Part shown: positions 23,811 through 31,730 of the stretch, piece after piece
How positions within the stretch are numbered: position 1 is the stretch's first letter
Layout of the letters: the number at the start of each line of letters is the position of its first letter
NCBI GenBank assembly: GCA_934643825.1
Contig: CAKUCW010000014.1
Coordinates: forward strand, 1-55,888
Direction of reading: 5' to 3'
DNA: 55,888 nt
Source of the DNA: an uncultured Clostridia bacterium
GTDB taxonomy: Bacteria > Bacillota > Clostridia > Christensenellales > Aristaeellaceae
Position numbers and translations under genes: made by a program
Notes under the pieces: model-generated
Database searches by the model: none
What the model was told of the DNA's origin: nothing
Seen by the model: the letters and a program-made list of their open reading frames with translations, nothing else

Positions 23811-24878
23811 ATGGCAACATTGATTCTGGAGGACGGCACCCGCTACGAGGGAACGCTGTTCGGGCACAAGGCTCCGGTAACGGGAGAGGTCGTCTTTACG
23901 ACCGGCATGACCGGCTATCAGGAAACATTGACCGACCCGTCTTATTGCGGTCAGATCGTCTGCATGACCTATCCGCTCATTGGCAACGTGGGCATCAACG
24001 ATATCGATAACGAGAGCGACAGAGTCCGGATGCGCGGTTTGATCGTATCCGAGCTGTGCGACGTGCCGAGCAACTGGCAGATGAAAAAGACGCTCGATCA
24101 GTATCTGGATGAGCAGGGCGTCACCGGCATTTACGGTGTGGATACCCGTGCGCTGACCCGTCATGTCCGCGTGTACGGCACGCTTCGCGGACGCATCGTC
24201 GAAGGCGAGCCGACCGAAGAGGATCTCGCGCAGACAAAGAGCTTTGAAATGCACGATCAGGTCGCTCAGTGCACCTGCAAAGAGTCGTATGACGTGCCGG
24301 GCGAAGGCAAGTACAACATCGCCGTGATGGACTTCGGTCTCAAGCGCGGCATCCTGCGTTCGCTGCTCAGCCGCGGCTGCACGCTGCGCGTGTTCCCGGC
24401 GGATACGGATGCGCAGACCATCCTCGATTCGGGCTGCGACGGCGTGATGCTGACCAACGGCCCCGGAGATCCGCAGGATAACCCGAAGGCAATCGCAACA
24501 ATTCGCGAACTGATGGGCAAAAAGCCGATGTTCGGCATCTGCCTGGGACATCAGCTGATGGCGCTGGCGATGGGCGGACGCACGGTTCAGATGAAATACG
24601 GCCATCATGGCGCAAACCATCCGGTCAAGGATTTGAGCCGCGGCACCTGCTCTGTTACGGCGCAGAACCATGGTTACATGGTCGATCCCGAGCAGCTGCC
24701 GGAAGGCGCGGTCGTCAGCCATCTCAACTGGAACGATCAGACGGTTGAAGGCGTCCGCTATACCGGAAAGAACGCATTCTCCGTGCAGTTCCATCCGGAA
24801 GCCTGCGGCGGCCCGTGCGAAACGAAGTATCTGTTTGACGATTTCCTTGCCATGGTCATGGCAAATAAAGAGCAGTAA
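23811..24878 (+). CDS. carA: Carbamoyl-phosphate synthase small subunit (glutaminase)
   Basis: A 355-residue amidotransferase subunit that releases ammonia from glutamine for CarB. The N-terminal CarA domain begins MATLILEDGTRYEGTLFG, and the class I glutaminase has the nucleophile cysteine in FGICLGHQL and the HPE dyad in SVQFHPEACGGP. The start at 23811 has AAGGAG about 12 nt upstream; the longer frame from 23790 lacks one. CarB starts 15 bp downstream. Confidence 0.96.
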   Translation: MATLILEDGTRYEGTLFGHKAPVTGEVVFTTGMTGYQETLTDPSYCGQIVCMTYPLIGNVGINDIDNESDRVRMRGLIVSELCDVPSNWQMKKTLDQYLDEQGVTGIYGVDTRALTRHVRVYGTLRGRIVEGEPTEEDLAQTKSFEMHDQVAQCTCKESYDVPGEGKYNIAVMDFGLKRGILRSLLSRGCTLRVFPADTDAQTILDSGCDGVMLTNGPGDPQDNPKAIATIRELMGKKPMFGICLGHQLMALAMGGRTVQMKYGHHGANHPVKDLSRGTCSVTAQNHGYMVDPEQLPEGAVVSHLNWNDQTVEGVRYTGKNAFSVQFHPEACGGPCETKYLFDDFLAMVMANKEQ

Positions 24879-24893
24879 GAGGGGGACAAGCGC

Positions 24894-27800
24894 ATGCCTA
24901 AGAATCCGAATATCCGAAAGGTATTGGTCATCGGCTCCGGCCCGATCGTCATCGGTCAGGCGGCGGAATTCGACTACGCCGGCACACAGGCTTGCCGCGT
25001 CCTCAAGGAAGAGGGCGTGGAGGTCGTGCTGGTCAACAGCAATCCGGCGACCATCATGACCGATACTCAGATTGCTGACAAGGTATATCTCGAACCGCTG
25101 ACGGTTGGCTCGCTGGAAAAGATCATCGATCGTGAGCGTCCGGACAGCCTGCTCGCCTCTCTGGGCGGACAAACCGGTCTGAACCTGGCGATGGAGCTGG
25201 ACGAAAAGGGCATTCTGCAAAAGTACAACGTGCAGCTGCTGGGCACCAAGATCGACTCCATCCGCCGCGCCGAAGACCGCGAGGACTTTAAGAACATGAT
25301 GCTCGCCATCGGCGAACCCTGCATCGATTCGGTCATCGTTCACGACGTACAGGCGTCTGTGGATTTCGCCAACGAATATGGCTATCCGGTCATCGTTCGT
25401 CCGGCATATACGCTGGGCGGAACGGGCGGCGGCATTGCCGAGGACGAAAAGCAGCTCCGCGAAATCTGCGCGGACGGTCTGCGTTCCTCCCGTGTGCATG
25501 AAAACCTGATCGAGCGCTGCATTGCCGGCTGGAAAGAGATCGAGTACGAGGTTATCCGCGACAGCGCGGGCAACTTCATCACCGTCTGCAACATGGAGAA
25601 CTTCGATCCGGTCGGCGTACATACCGGCGACTCCATCGTTGTGGCGCCGAGCCAGACCCTGCGCGACCCGGAGCATCAGATGCTGCGCAGCGCGTCGATG
25701 AACATCATCAGCGCACTGGGCATCGAGGGCGGCTGCAACGTGCAGTACGCACTCAGCCCGGACAGCATGCAGTATTATGTCATCGAGGTCAACCCGCGTG
25801 TATCCCGCTCTTCCGCGCTGGCGTCCAAGGCGACCGGTTATCCGATTGCCAAGGTCACGACGCGCATTGCGCTGGGTTATACGCTTGACGAAATCGTCAA
25901 CGGCGTGACCGGGCAGACCTATGCCTGCGCCGAGCCGACGATCGACTACGTCGTGCTGAAATTCCCGCGCTGGCCTTTCGATAAGTTCGTTTACGCCGAT
26001 AAGCACATCGGAACCAAGATGAAGGCGACCGGCGAGATCATGGCAATCGGAACGAACTTCGAAAACGCGCTGCTCAAGGCGGTTCGTTCTCTGGAAATGG
26101 GCAGGGACAGCCTCGTTACGCCTGCGCTGGAAGCGCTCAGCGACGAAGCGCTGGAAGCCAAGCTGCATGACATCGACACCGAGCGCTCGTTCGTCGTTGC
26201 GGAAGCGCTGCGCCGCGGCATGACGATGGAGCATGTCCACGAGATCACGAAGATCGACATCTGGTTCCTCAAGAAGGTGCAGAACATCGTCCGCATGGAG
26301 CAGAAGCTCCGCGGGCTGGGCGACATCGCTGCGCTGGATCATGACCTGCTGTTGTCCGCGAAGAAGATGGGCATGGCGGACAGCGCGATTGCGCGGTTTG
26401 TCGGCTGCAAAACGGCGGATATCCGCCTGCTGCGTGAGCGGCTCAAGATTCTGCCGTCCTTCCGCATGGTCGATACCTGCGGCGGCGAGTTTGACGCCGT
26501 CAGCCCGTATTTTTACAGCACCTATGGCACGGCGACGGAAGCGAAGAACAGCGGCCGCAAGACGGTTGTCGTCCTCGGTTCCGGCCCGATCCGTATCGGT
26601 CAGGGCATTGAGTTTGACTACTGCTCGGTTCACTGCGTCTGGGCGCTCAAGCGTGCGGGCTTTGATACCGTCATCATCAACAACAACCCGGAAACGGTTT
26701 CTACGGACTTTGATACCGCGGATCGCCTGTATTTCGAGCCGCTGACGCCGGAAGACGTCATGAACGTGCTGGAAATCGAGCAGCCGGTCGGCGTGGTCTG
26801 CCAGTTCGGAGGTCAGACCGCGATTAAGCTCGCCAAGACGGTTCGTGAAGCCGGATACAGCATCCTCGGCACGGATCTGGGCGACATCGACGCGGCGGAA
26901 GACCGCGAGCTGTTCAACGAACTGCTGAATCGTCTGGGCATCCCGCAGCCGAAGGGCACGACCGTATTCACCGCGGACGAAGCGGCGAAGGCGGCGGCGG
27001 AGCTTGGCTATCCGGTTCTGGTTCGCCCGAGCTATGTGCTTGGCGGTCAGGGCATGGAAATCGCTTATGACGAAAAGCATATCCGCGAATACATGTCCAT
27101 CATCAACATGAACATTCAGGAGCATCCGATCCTGGTCGATAAGTATCTGCTCGGTCGCGAGATCGAAGTCGATGCGATTTGCGACGGCGAGAACGTGCTG
27201 ATCCCGGGCATCATGGAGCATGTCGAGCGTGCGGGCATTCACTCCGGCGACTCCATCTCTGTCTATCCGCCGCAGCATCTCGCGCCGCGCATCCAGCGCA
27301 TGGTGACGGATTATACGATCAACATTGCACGCAGCCTGCATGTGCGCGGTCTGGTGAATATCCAGTTCATCGAGTACGCCGGCGACCTGTATATCATCGA
27401 GGTCAACCCGCGTTCTTCCCGTACGGTACCGTATATCTCCAAGGTCACGGGCATCCCGATTGTCGAGCTGGGCGTCCGCGCTTCGCTGGGCGAAAAGGTG
27501 CCGGAGATGGGCTTTGGTACGGGTCTGTATCCGCCGGCACCGACGGTTGCGGTCAAGATGCCGGTATTCAGCTTTGAAAAGCTGCCTGAGGTTGAGGTCA
27601 GCCTTGGACCGGAAATGAAGTCCACGGGCGAAGCGCTGGGTCTGGCGGAAACGGCAGAGGAAGCGTATCTCAAGGGTTTTGCTTCCACGAAGATGGCGAT
27701 TCCGAAGCCGGAAGAGGGCGGCGTGCTGTTTGCCATCGCCGACCACGATAAGCGCGAAGCCATGGAACTGGCGGAAACGTTCGCGTCGCTGGGCTTTGAA

Positions 27801-28115
27801 ATCTATGCGACGACGGGTACGGCGCATATGCTGAACCACAACTACGTCGGCGCACAGCCTGTGCCGCGCCCGGGCGAGGACACGGACGCGCTGGCGAAGC
27901 TGTTCGATTCGGGCAAGATTCGCCTGATTATCGCCACGCCGACGCACGGTCGTGATCCGCAGCGTGCGGGTTTCCGCCTGCGCCGCATGGCGGTTGAATA
28001 CGGCATTGCCTGCGTGACGAGCATCGACACGGCAAAGCTGCTGATGAAGTGCGTGAAGCTGGGCAAGAAGGCTGAGGATGTTCCGCCGCTGGGTCTGCAT
28101 GATTTGATCCTGTAA
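24894..28115 (+). CDS. carB: Carbamoyl-phosphate synthase large subunit
   Basis: A 1073-residue synthetase making carbamoyl phosphate for arginine and pyrimidine synthesis. Two homologous halves each hold an ATP-grasp fold. The first starts VLVIGSGPIVIGQAAEFDYAG; the second restarts at about residue 555 with VVVLGSGPIRIGQGIEFDYCS (both given to the family-defining loops only). SNPATIMTD and NNPETVSTD are the matching phosphate-binding segments. The C-terminal MGS-like allosteric domain (about 930-1065) contains IYATTGTAHML. GGGGGACAAG precedes the start. The length is normal and no frameshift is seen. Confidence 0.97.
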   Translation: MPKNPNIRKVLVIGSGPIVIGQAAEFDYAGTQACRVLKEEGVEVVLVNSNPATIMTDTQIADKVYLEPLTVGSLEKIIDRERPDSLLASLGGQTGLNLAMELDEKGILQKYNVQLLGTKIDSIRRAEDREDFKNMMLAIGEPCIDSVIVHDVQASVDFANEYGYPVIVRPAYTLGGTGGGIAEDEKQLREICADGLRSSRVHENLIERCIAGWKEIEYEVIRDSAGNFITVCNMENFDPVGVHTGDSIVVAPSQTLRDPEHQMLRSASMNIISALGIEGGCNVQYALSPDSMQYYVIEVNPRVSRSSALASKATGYPIAKVTTRIALGYTLDEIVNGVTGQTYACAEPTIDYVVLKFPRWPFDKFVYADKHIGTKMKATGEIMAIGTNFENALLKAVRSLEMGRDSLVTPALEALSDEALEAKLHDIDTERSFVVAEALRRGMTMEHVHEITKIDIWFLKKVQNIVRMEQKLRGLGDIAALDHDLLLSAKKMGMADSAIARFVGCKTADIRLLRERLKILPSFRMVDTCGGEFDAVSPYFYSTYGTATEAKNSGRKTVVVLGSGPIRIGQGIEFDYCSVHCVWALKRAGFDTVIINNNPETVSTDFDTADRLYFEPLTPEDVMNVLEIEQPVGVVCQFGGQTAIKLAKTVREAGYSILGTDLGDIDAAEDRELFNELLNRLGIPQPKGTTVFTADEAAKAAAELGYPVLVRPSYVLGGQGMEIAYDEKHIREYMSIINMNIQEHPILVDKYLLGREIEVDAICDGENVLIPGIMEHVERAGIHSGDSISVYPPQHLAPRIQRMVTDYTINIARSLHVRGLVNIQFIEYAGDLYIIEVNPRSSRTVPYISKVTGIPIVELGVRASLGEKVPEMGFGTGLYPPAPTVAVKMPVFSFEKLPEVEVSLGPEMKSTGEALGLAETAEEAYLKGFASTKMAIPKPEEGGVLFAIADHDKREAMELAETFASLGFEIYATTGTAHMLNHNYVGAQPVPRPGEDTDALAKLFDSGKIRLIIATPTHGRDPQRAGFRLRRMAVEYGIACVTSIDTAKLLMKCVKLGKKAEDVPPLGLHDLIL

Positions 28116-28248
28116 TCGGAAAACGCTTGGAGTTTGTTCCCAAGACGCAGGAGCTTCGTGCTTTCGGGCAGGCAGTTTTTCGCGACGGGGGACGAATTTG
28201 GAAAGCGGCGACATTCTCAACATAAAGGGCTGAAAGCCGTTGAAAATC

Positions 28249-28298
28249 AAGCAGCTATGGCTGGAAGGGAAACCTTCATATCGTCATAGCTGCTTTTT
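28249..28298 (+). terminator. Terminator of carAB
   Basis: AAGCAGCTATG pairs with CATAGCTGCTT and is followed by TTTCT. The preceding gap from 28116 shows no other feature. Confidence 0.8.
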
Positions 28299-28394
28299 CT
28301 TTGGCGGCGGATTGGCAAGCAAAACTTTAGAAAAAGTTGAATCGGCGCGGCGCCGGCATAAGGCGTGCTGTGACCGAATGGAGTAAAACGGGGA

Positions 28395-28989
28395 ATGACG
28401 GACGTGAACATCGATGCCTTATCGAAAAGCTACCCTGTACGCCGTCTGAATCAAAGCGATGTGGACGCCGTATATGCGCTATGCAGGGGAAATTCGTTTT
28501 TTTAACGTATAGAAAATTGCGTAAAAATCGCCCGCGTGAGCAAAACATTGATGCGTGGCGGACTTCGGCGGAAGTGAACGCGGACTCAGTCCGCTTTTTT
28601 ATCAGTATCACCCGCCTTTTGTGACCCGGGAAAGCATTTTGCAAGACATGACTGCCTTGCCGCCTGAAAAGAGCGAAGAGGACAAATTCTATTTGGGTTT
28701 CTTTGCGGGCGATGAACTGGCTGCCGTCATGGATTTGATTCTGGATTATCCGAAGCCGGGCATCGCGTTTATCGGTTTTTTCATGATGAACGCACAAAAG
28801 CAGGGCAGGGGAATCGGTTCTCAAATTGTGGATGAGGTCACGGCGCATTTGAAGGCGTGTAGGTTTAGCGAGGTGCGCTTGGGCGTTGACAAGGGAAACC
28901 CGCAAAGCCGCGCATTCTGGACGAAGAACGGATTCAGCCCCATCGAAGAAAAAGCGTATATCGTAATGAGCCGGATGCTGTCGGAGTGA
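28395..28989 (+). pseudogene. GNAT family N-acetyltransferase gene interrupted by a 97-bp insertion
   Basis: The 5' part (28395-28503) encodes MTDVNIDALSKSYPVRRL to CRGNSFF and then hits TAA at the edge of an inserted sequence. The 3' part (from 28600) continues YQYHPPFVTRESILQDM and carries the acetyl-CoA loop QGRGIGSQI and the C-terminal RAFWTKNGFSPI. Removing 28504-28600, one 97-bp unit flanked by T-runs, joins the parts in frame into a 165-residue GNAT protein of normal length. A residual frame from GTG 28555 could still give a truncated product with the acetyl-CoA-binding half. The substrate is unknown. Confidence 0.85.
28504..28600 (+). mobile_element. 97-bp insertion element in the GNAT gene (dispersed repeat copy A)
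   Basis: It starts AACGTATAGAAAATTGCG after a run of seven T and ends with a perfect 7-bp hairpin GCGGACT/AGTCCGC followed by TTTTTT. The T-run is therefore present at both ends, as in a target duplication. Parts of it recur at 9908-9949, 36336-36380 and, diverged, 34025-34062. No protein is encoded, so any mobility must use enzymes from elsewhere. Confidence 0.75.
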
Positions 28990-29006
28990 CGCGTCTCGCG
29001 GCGAAT

Positions 29007-29072
29007 AAAACCCCGTCGGTTCGACCAATCTATTCCATAAAAGGGAGGAATGGTCGTGCTGACGGGGTTTTT
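29007..29072 (+). promoter_or_regulatory. Long hairpin enclosing the yetF ribosome-binding site and start codon
   Basis: AAAACCCCGTC (29007-29017) pairs with GACGGGGTTTT (29061-29071), and an inner helix GACC...ATTCC pairs with GGAATGGTC (29047-29055). The Shine-Dalgarno GGGAGG and both candidate start codons lie inside, and the 3' arm plus T-run are already coding sequence. The structure could act as a terminator or a translation switch. Confidence 0.65.
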
Positions 29073-29781
29073 GAGGACAATTGTACTGTTTTTCGTGACG
29101 GCGGTCGTCCTGCGGCTGATGGGCAAGCGGCAGTTGGCTCAGCTTCAACCGTATGAAGTGGTGATTACGCTGATGATTTCGGATTTGGCGACGCTTCCGA
29201 TGGCGGATGTTGAGATCCCGCTGCTGAGCGGCGTCGTATCCATTTTGACGCTGCTGCTTGTCCACAGCTTGCTCAGCGCGTTATCCTATTGCAGCGTGCG
29301 CATGCGGCGCATCATCTGCGGCAGACCCAGCGTGTTGGTGCGCGACGGGAAAATATGCGAAAAAGAGCTGGCGCGGCTGTGCTTTGATCTGTCGGATCTG
29401 ATGGAAGGCATGCGGTCGGGCGGCGTTATCGGTCTGGGAGAAGCCGGGAGCGTTGTGCTGGAAACGAATGGATCGCTCAGCGTGTTTCCGGCGGCGGATC
29501 ACCGACCGGCGACGCGCAAGGAAATGAATCTGCCGCAGATTTACGACGGCATTCCGCTGACGCTGATTCTTGACGGACGGATGCAGGAGAGGAGCATGCG
29601 CATCGCCGGACTGGACGCGGGCTGGCTGCGCCGCATTTTGCAGGATCAGGGGATCGAGCGCGACCGGGATGTGTTGATTGCGACGCTGGACACGCAGGGC
29701 AGTCTGCTCGTGCAGGAAAGGGGCGGAAATGGGCGGTTGTTGACGCTTTCGGTGCTGAAACCCGGTCAGGTGAGGTGGTAA
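29056..29781 (+). CDS. YetF/DUF421 family membrane protein
   Basis: About 241 residues. Three N-terminal membrane helices (LTGFLRTIVLFFVTAVVLRLMGKRQ in parts, then EVVITLMISDLATLP and a third to about 80) are followed by the soluble DUF421 domain. That domain has GRPSVLVRDGKI, ELARLCFDLSDLMEGMR and VVLETNGSLSVF. Its function is not established; B. subtilis relatives are linked to spore or envelope resistance. I prefer GTG 29056, 8 nt after GGGAGG; ATG 29050 is too close to that site. It is 1 bp from the DUF4363 gene, a recurrent partner in Clostridia. Confidence 0.88.
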   Translation: MLTGFLRTIVLFFVTAVVLRLMGKRQLAQLQPYEVVITLMISDLATLPMADVEIPLLSGVVSILTLLLVHSLLSALSYCSVRMRRIICGRPSVLVRDGKICEKELARLCFDLSDLMEGMRSGGVIGLGEAGSVVLETNGSLSVFPAADHRPATRKEMNLPQIYDGIPLTLILDGRMQERSMRIAGLDAGWLRRILQDQGIERDRDVLIATLDTQGSLLVQERGGNGRLLTLSVLKPGQVRW

Positions 29782-29782
29782 A

Positions 29783-30166
29783 ATGCGCAAGAAAATATGG
29801 ACGGTCATTTTTACATCGGCGCTTCTGATTCTGCTCAGCGTGGTGGAGCAAAAAGCCGTGCGCACGCTGACGGACGAGGCGATGGCACAGACGCAGACGA
29901 TCATTCAGCTGCTTGAAAGCGGGGAGAACGAACAGGGGCTTGAACGGGCGCGGCAGATGGACGCATGGTGGGACGAAGAGGCGCCGAAGGTGGAGATCCT
30001 CATCAACCACGAAGCGACGGATGATGTGCGGTTTACGCTGTCGCGGCTGGTTGCGGCGCTTGAAGGCGGGGATGGCAAAGAAGCGCTCGTTTTTGCGCGG
30101 GAGCTGGAGGGCGGCATGGAGCATGTCTTGGAGCGTCAGGTGTTGAGCCTGCAGAACCTGCTTTAA
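29783..30166 (+). CDS. DUF4363 family protein
   Basis: A 127-residue protein with an N-terminal membrane anchor or signal (about 5-24, IWTVIFTSALLILLSV) and a helical remainder rich in Glu and Gln. This matches the DUF4363 pattern. The start lies directly after the yetF stop. Function unknown; the coupling with yetF suggests a joint membrane role. Confidence 0.75.
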   Translation: MRKKIWTVIFTSALLILLSVVEQKAVRTLTDEAMAQTQTIIQLLESGENEQGLERARQMDAWWDEEAPKVEILINHEATDDVRFTLSRLVAALEGGDGKEALVFARELEGGMEHVLERQVLSLQNLL

Positions 30167-30381
30167 AGCGATTTTCGGGGGAAGTGGGCATCTTTGATAT
30201 GGAGCAAAGGGAGAATGTGCCGCTGCTGAATGAATCGCTGAACAGTGAAAATGTCAACATGAAGCAGAAAGAATGCAGGGAAACGAACATGACATCAGGT
30301 GAAACATGCAAATCATGCGCGAAACAGACGCACTTTTTGAAGAGAAAAGCAGTTTAATTTAAATAAAAATGCAAATATAGC

Positions 30382-30410
30382 TTGACAAAAGGATAGCTGA
30401 TGGCTATAAT
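30382..30410 (+). promoter_or_regulatory. Near-consensus sigma-A promoter upstream of a non-coding transcript
   Basis: TTGACA, 17-bp spacer, TATAAT, among the best promoters in the window, yet no gene follows on this strand before a terminator. Confidence 0.85.
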
Positions 30411-30416
30411 GAATCC

Positions 30417-30536
30417 ATCGACGGACGCAGAACCGTCGTAGCGCACAGGGGCTTGCGCAGAAGTTTCCTGTGTATGGTGTTTCTCTTTCTTTCTCCTCTT
30501 CATCAAAAAAGCGCCCGATCGCTCGGACGCTTTTTT
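30417..30536 (+). ncRNA. Candidate structured small RNA of about 120 nt
   Basis: The region between the promoter at 30382 and the terminator at 30505 can fold as CGACGG/CCGTCG (30419-30438). Next come two mutually exclusive stems: GCGCA/TGCGC, or CACAGG/CCTGTG (30444-30472). A pyrimidine-rich single strand follows. No convincing small protein fits. It converges on recR. It is not recognisable as 6S, SRP or tmRNA. With the promoter and terminator, it accounts for most of the 30167-30559 gap. Confidence 0.55.
30505..30536. terminator. Bidirectional terminator between the candidate small RNA and recR
   Basis: AAAAAAGCGCCCGA pairs with TCGGACGCTTTTTT (one mismatch), with A and T runs that suit both directions. 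Confidence 0.85.
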
Positions 30537-30559
30537 GAATGCTTAGGTTGTAAGCAAAA

Positions 30560-31159
30560 TTACATTTTGGTTCTGCCTTCCATCGCCTTGGCGAGCGTGA
30601 CCTCATCGGTATACTCCAAATCGCCGCCGACAGGCAGACCGTGGGCGATTCGCGTGACCAAGATCCCCATAGGCTTGAGCAGACGCGCAATATAGCTTGC
30701 CGTCGCCTCGCCTTCGATATCGGGATTGGTCGCCAGAATCACCTCGTGAATATCCTCCTGACCGACGCGAGCGAGTAACTCGCGGATGCGGATGTCCTCC
30801 GGACCGATGCCCTCCATGGGGGAGATGGTTCCGTGAAGCACATGATAGCATCCCTTGAAATCGCGCATGCGTTCCATCGCGGCTACGTCGCGTGGATCGC
30901 GCACGACACAGAGCACGCCGTTATGGCGCTTTTCGTCCGCACAGATCGGGCAGGGGTCGTCCACCGTGTAGTTTCCGCAGAGGGAGCAATACTTCACAGC
31001 CTTGCGACCTTGCCAAATGGCGCTTGCCAGCTCATGCACCTGATCCTCGGGCAGAGAAACGATGTAATATGCCAGCCGCTGCGCGGTCTTGGCGCCGATG
31101 CCGGGCAGGCGGGAAAGCTGCTGCGCCATGCGTGCGATGGGTTCAATCTGCCCAGCCAT
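30560..31159 (-). CDS. recR: Recombination mediator RecR
   Basis: A 199-residue RecR of normal size, acting with RecF/RecO to load RecA at gaps. The helix-hairpin-helix LSRLPGIGAKTAQRLA is N-terminal. The C4 zinc motif uses C58, C61, C70 and C73. The Toprim domain has VVRDPRDVAAMER and the C-terminal IARLLKPMGILVTRIAHGLPVG segment is recognisable in parts. It follows ybaB by 2 bp, the conserved ybaB-recR pair; dnaX, often upstream, is absent. Confidence 0.97.
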   Translation of the reverse strand: MAGQIEPIARMAQQLSRLPGIGAKTAQRLAYYIVSLPEDQVHELASAIWQGRKAVKYCSLCGNYTVDDPCPICADEKRHNGVLCVVRDPRDVAAMERMRDFKGCYHVLHGTISPMEGIGPEDIRIRELLARVGQEDIHEVILATNPDIEGEATASYIARLLKPMGILVTRIAHGLPVGGDLEYTDEVTLAKAMEGRTKM

Positions 31160-31161
31160 AA

Positions 31162-31503
31162 TCAGAACAGACCGCCCATGCCGGCGGCGCCGCCGATCTT
31201 CGCCATCTCGCTCTCGCGGGTTTCTTCGCCCTTCTTGAGCGCGTCGTTGACCGCCGCGACGATCATATCCTGAAGCATTTCGACTTCTTCCGGATCGACC
31301 GCGTCCTTATCGATGGTCAGGGAGAGAAGCTGGCGCTTGCCGCTGACCTTGCAGGATACAGCGCCGCCGCCTGCCGTGCCTTCGTACTCGCGGGCATCAA
31401 GGTCTTCCTGAGCCTTCATCATCTGCTGCTGCATCTTCTGCGCCTGGCGCATGAGCTGCTGCATATTGCCGCCCGGAATGCCGGGGAAACCGCCTCTTGC
31501 CAT
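31162..31503 (-). CDS. ybaB: YbaB/EbfC family nucleoid-associated protein
   Basis: A 113-residue DNA-binding dimer. GGFPGIPGGNMQQLMRQAQKMQQQM, seen in parts, leads into the helix-strand core with GTAGGGAVSCKVSGKRQLLSLTIDKDAV, and the tail is Gly/Met-rich (GGAAGMGGLF). The start is ATG 31503 with GAGGAGG about 8 nt upstream; the frame to 31662 is not supported. Confidence 0.95.
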   Translation of the reverse strand: MARGGFPGIPGGNMQQLMRQAQKMQQQMMKAQEDLDAREYEGTAGGGAVSCKVSGKRQLLSLTIDKDAVDPEEVEMLQDMIVAAVNDALKKGEETRESEMAKIGGAAGMGGLF

Positions 31504-31542
31504 GGTAAAAATCCTCCTCATGGATAAAATCAGGTAAATCTT

Positions 31543-31571
31543 ATTATACACCATCCGCACGAAAATGAAAA
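31543..31571 (-). promoter_or_regulatory. Promoter of ybaB-recR
   Basis: TATAAT (31548-31543) with a moderate -35 TTTTCA (31571-31566) at 17 bp on the minus strand. A divergent TGGTATACT extended -10 for ppk lies at 31627-31635. Confidence 0.55.
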
Positions 31572-31730
31572 GCTTAAAATGTTCTGCGGGCGGGGAAGCA
31601 TGCGGCTGGTCAGGAGAAAACAAATATGGTATACTATTCATCATCAAGCTGAAAAATAACATGGATTTAACACACGTCCATTATAATGAAAAAAAGCCCT
31701 GTACAGTGGGAATAAAACGGAGGAATATCC

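Noticed and set aside
23667..28250. A 1527-codon open frame on the minus strand opposite carAB
   Set aside because: It is antisense to two clear enzymes, has no ribosome-binding site or family resemblance, and its openness follows from the GC-biased codons of carAB.
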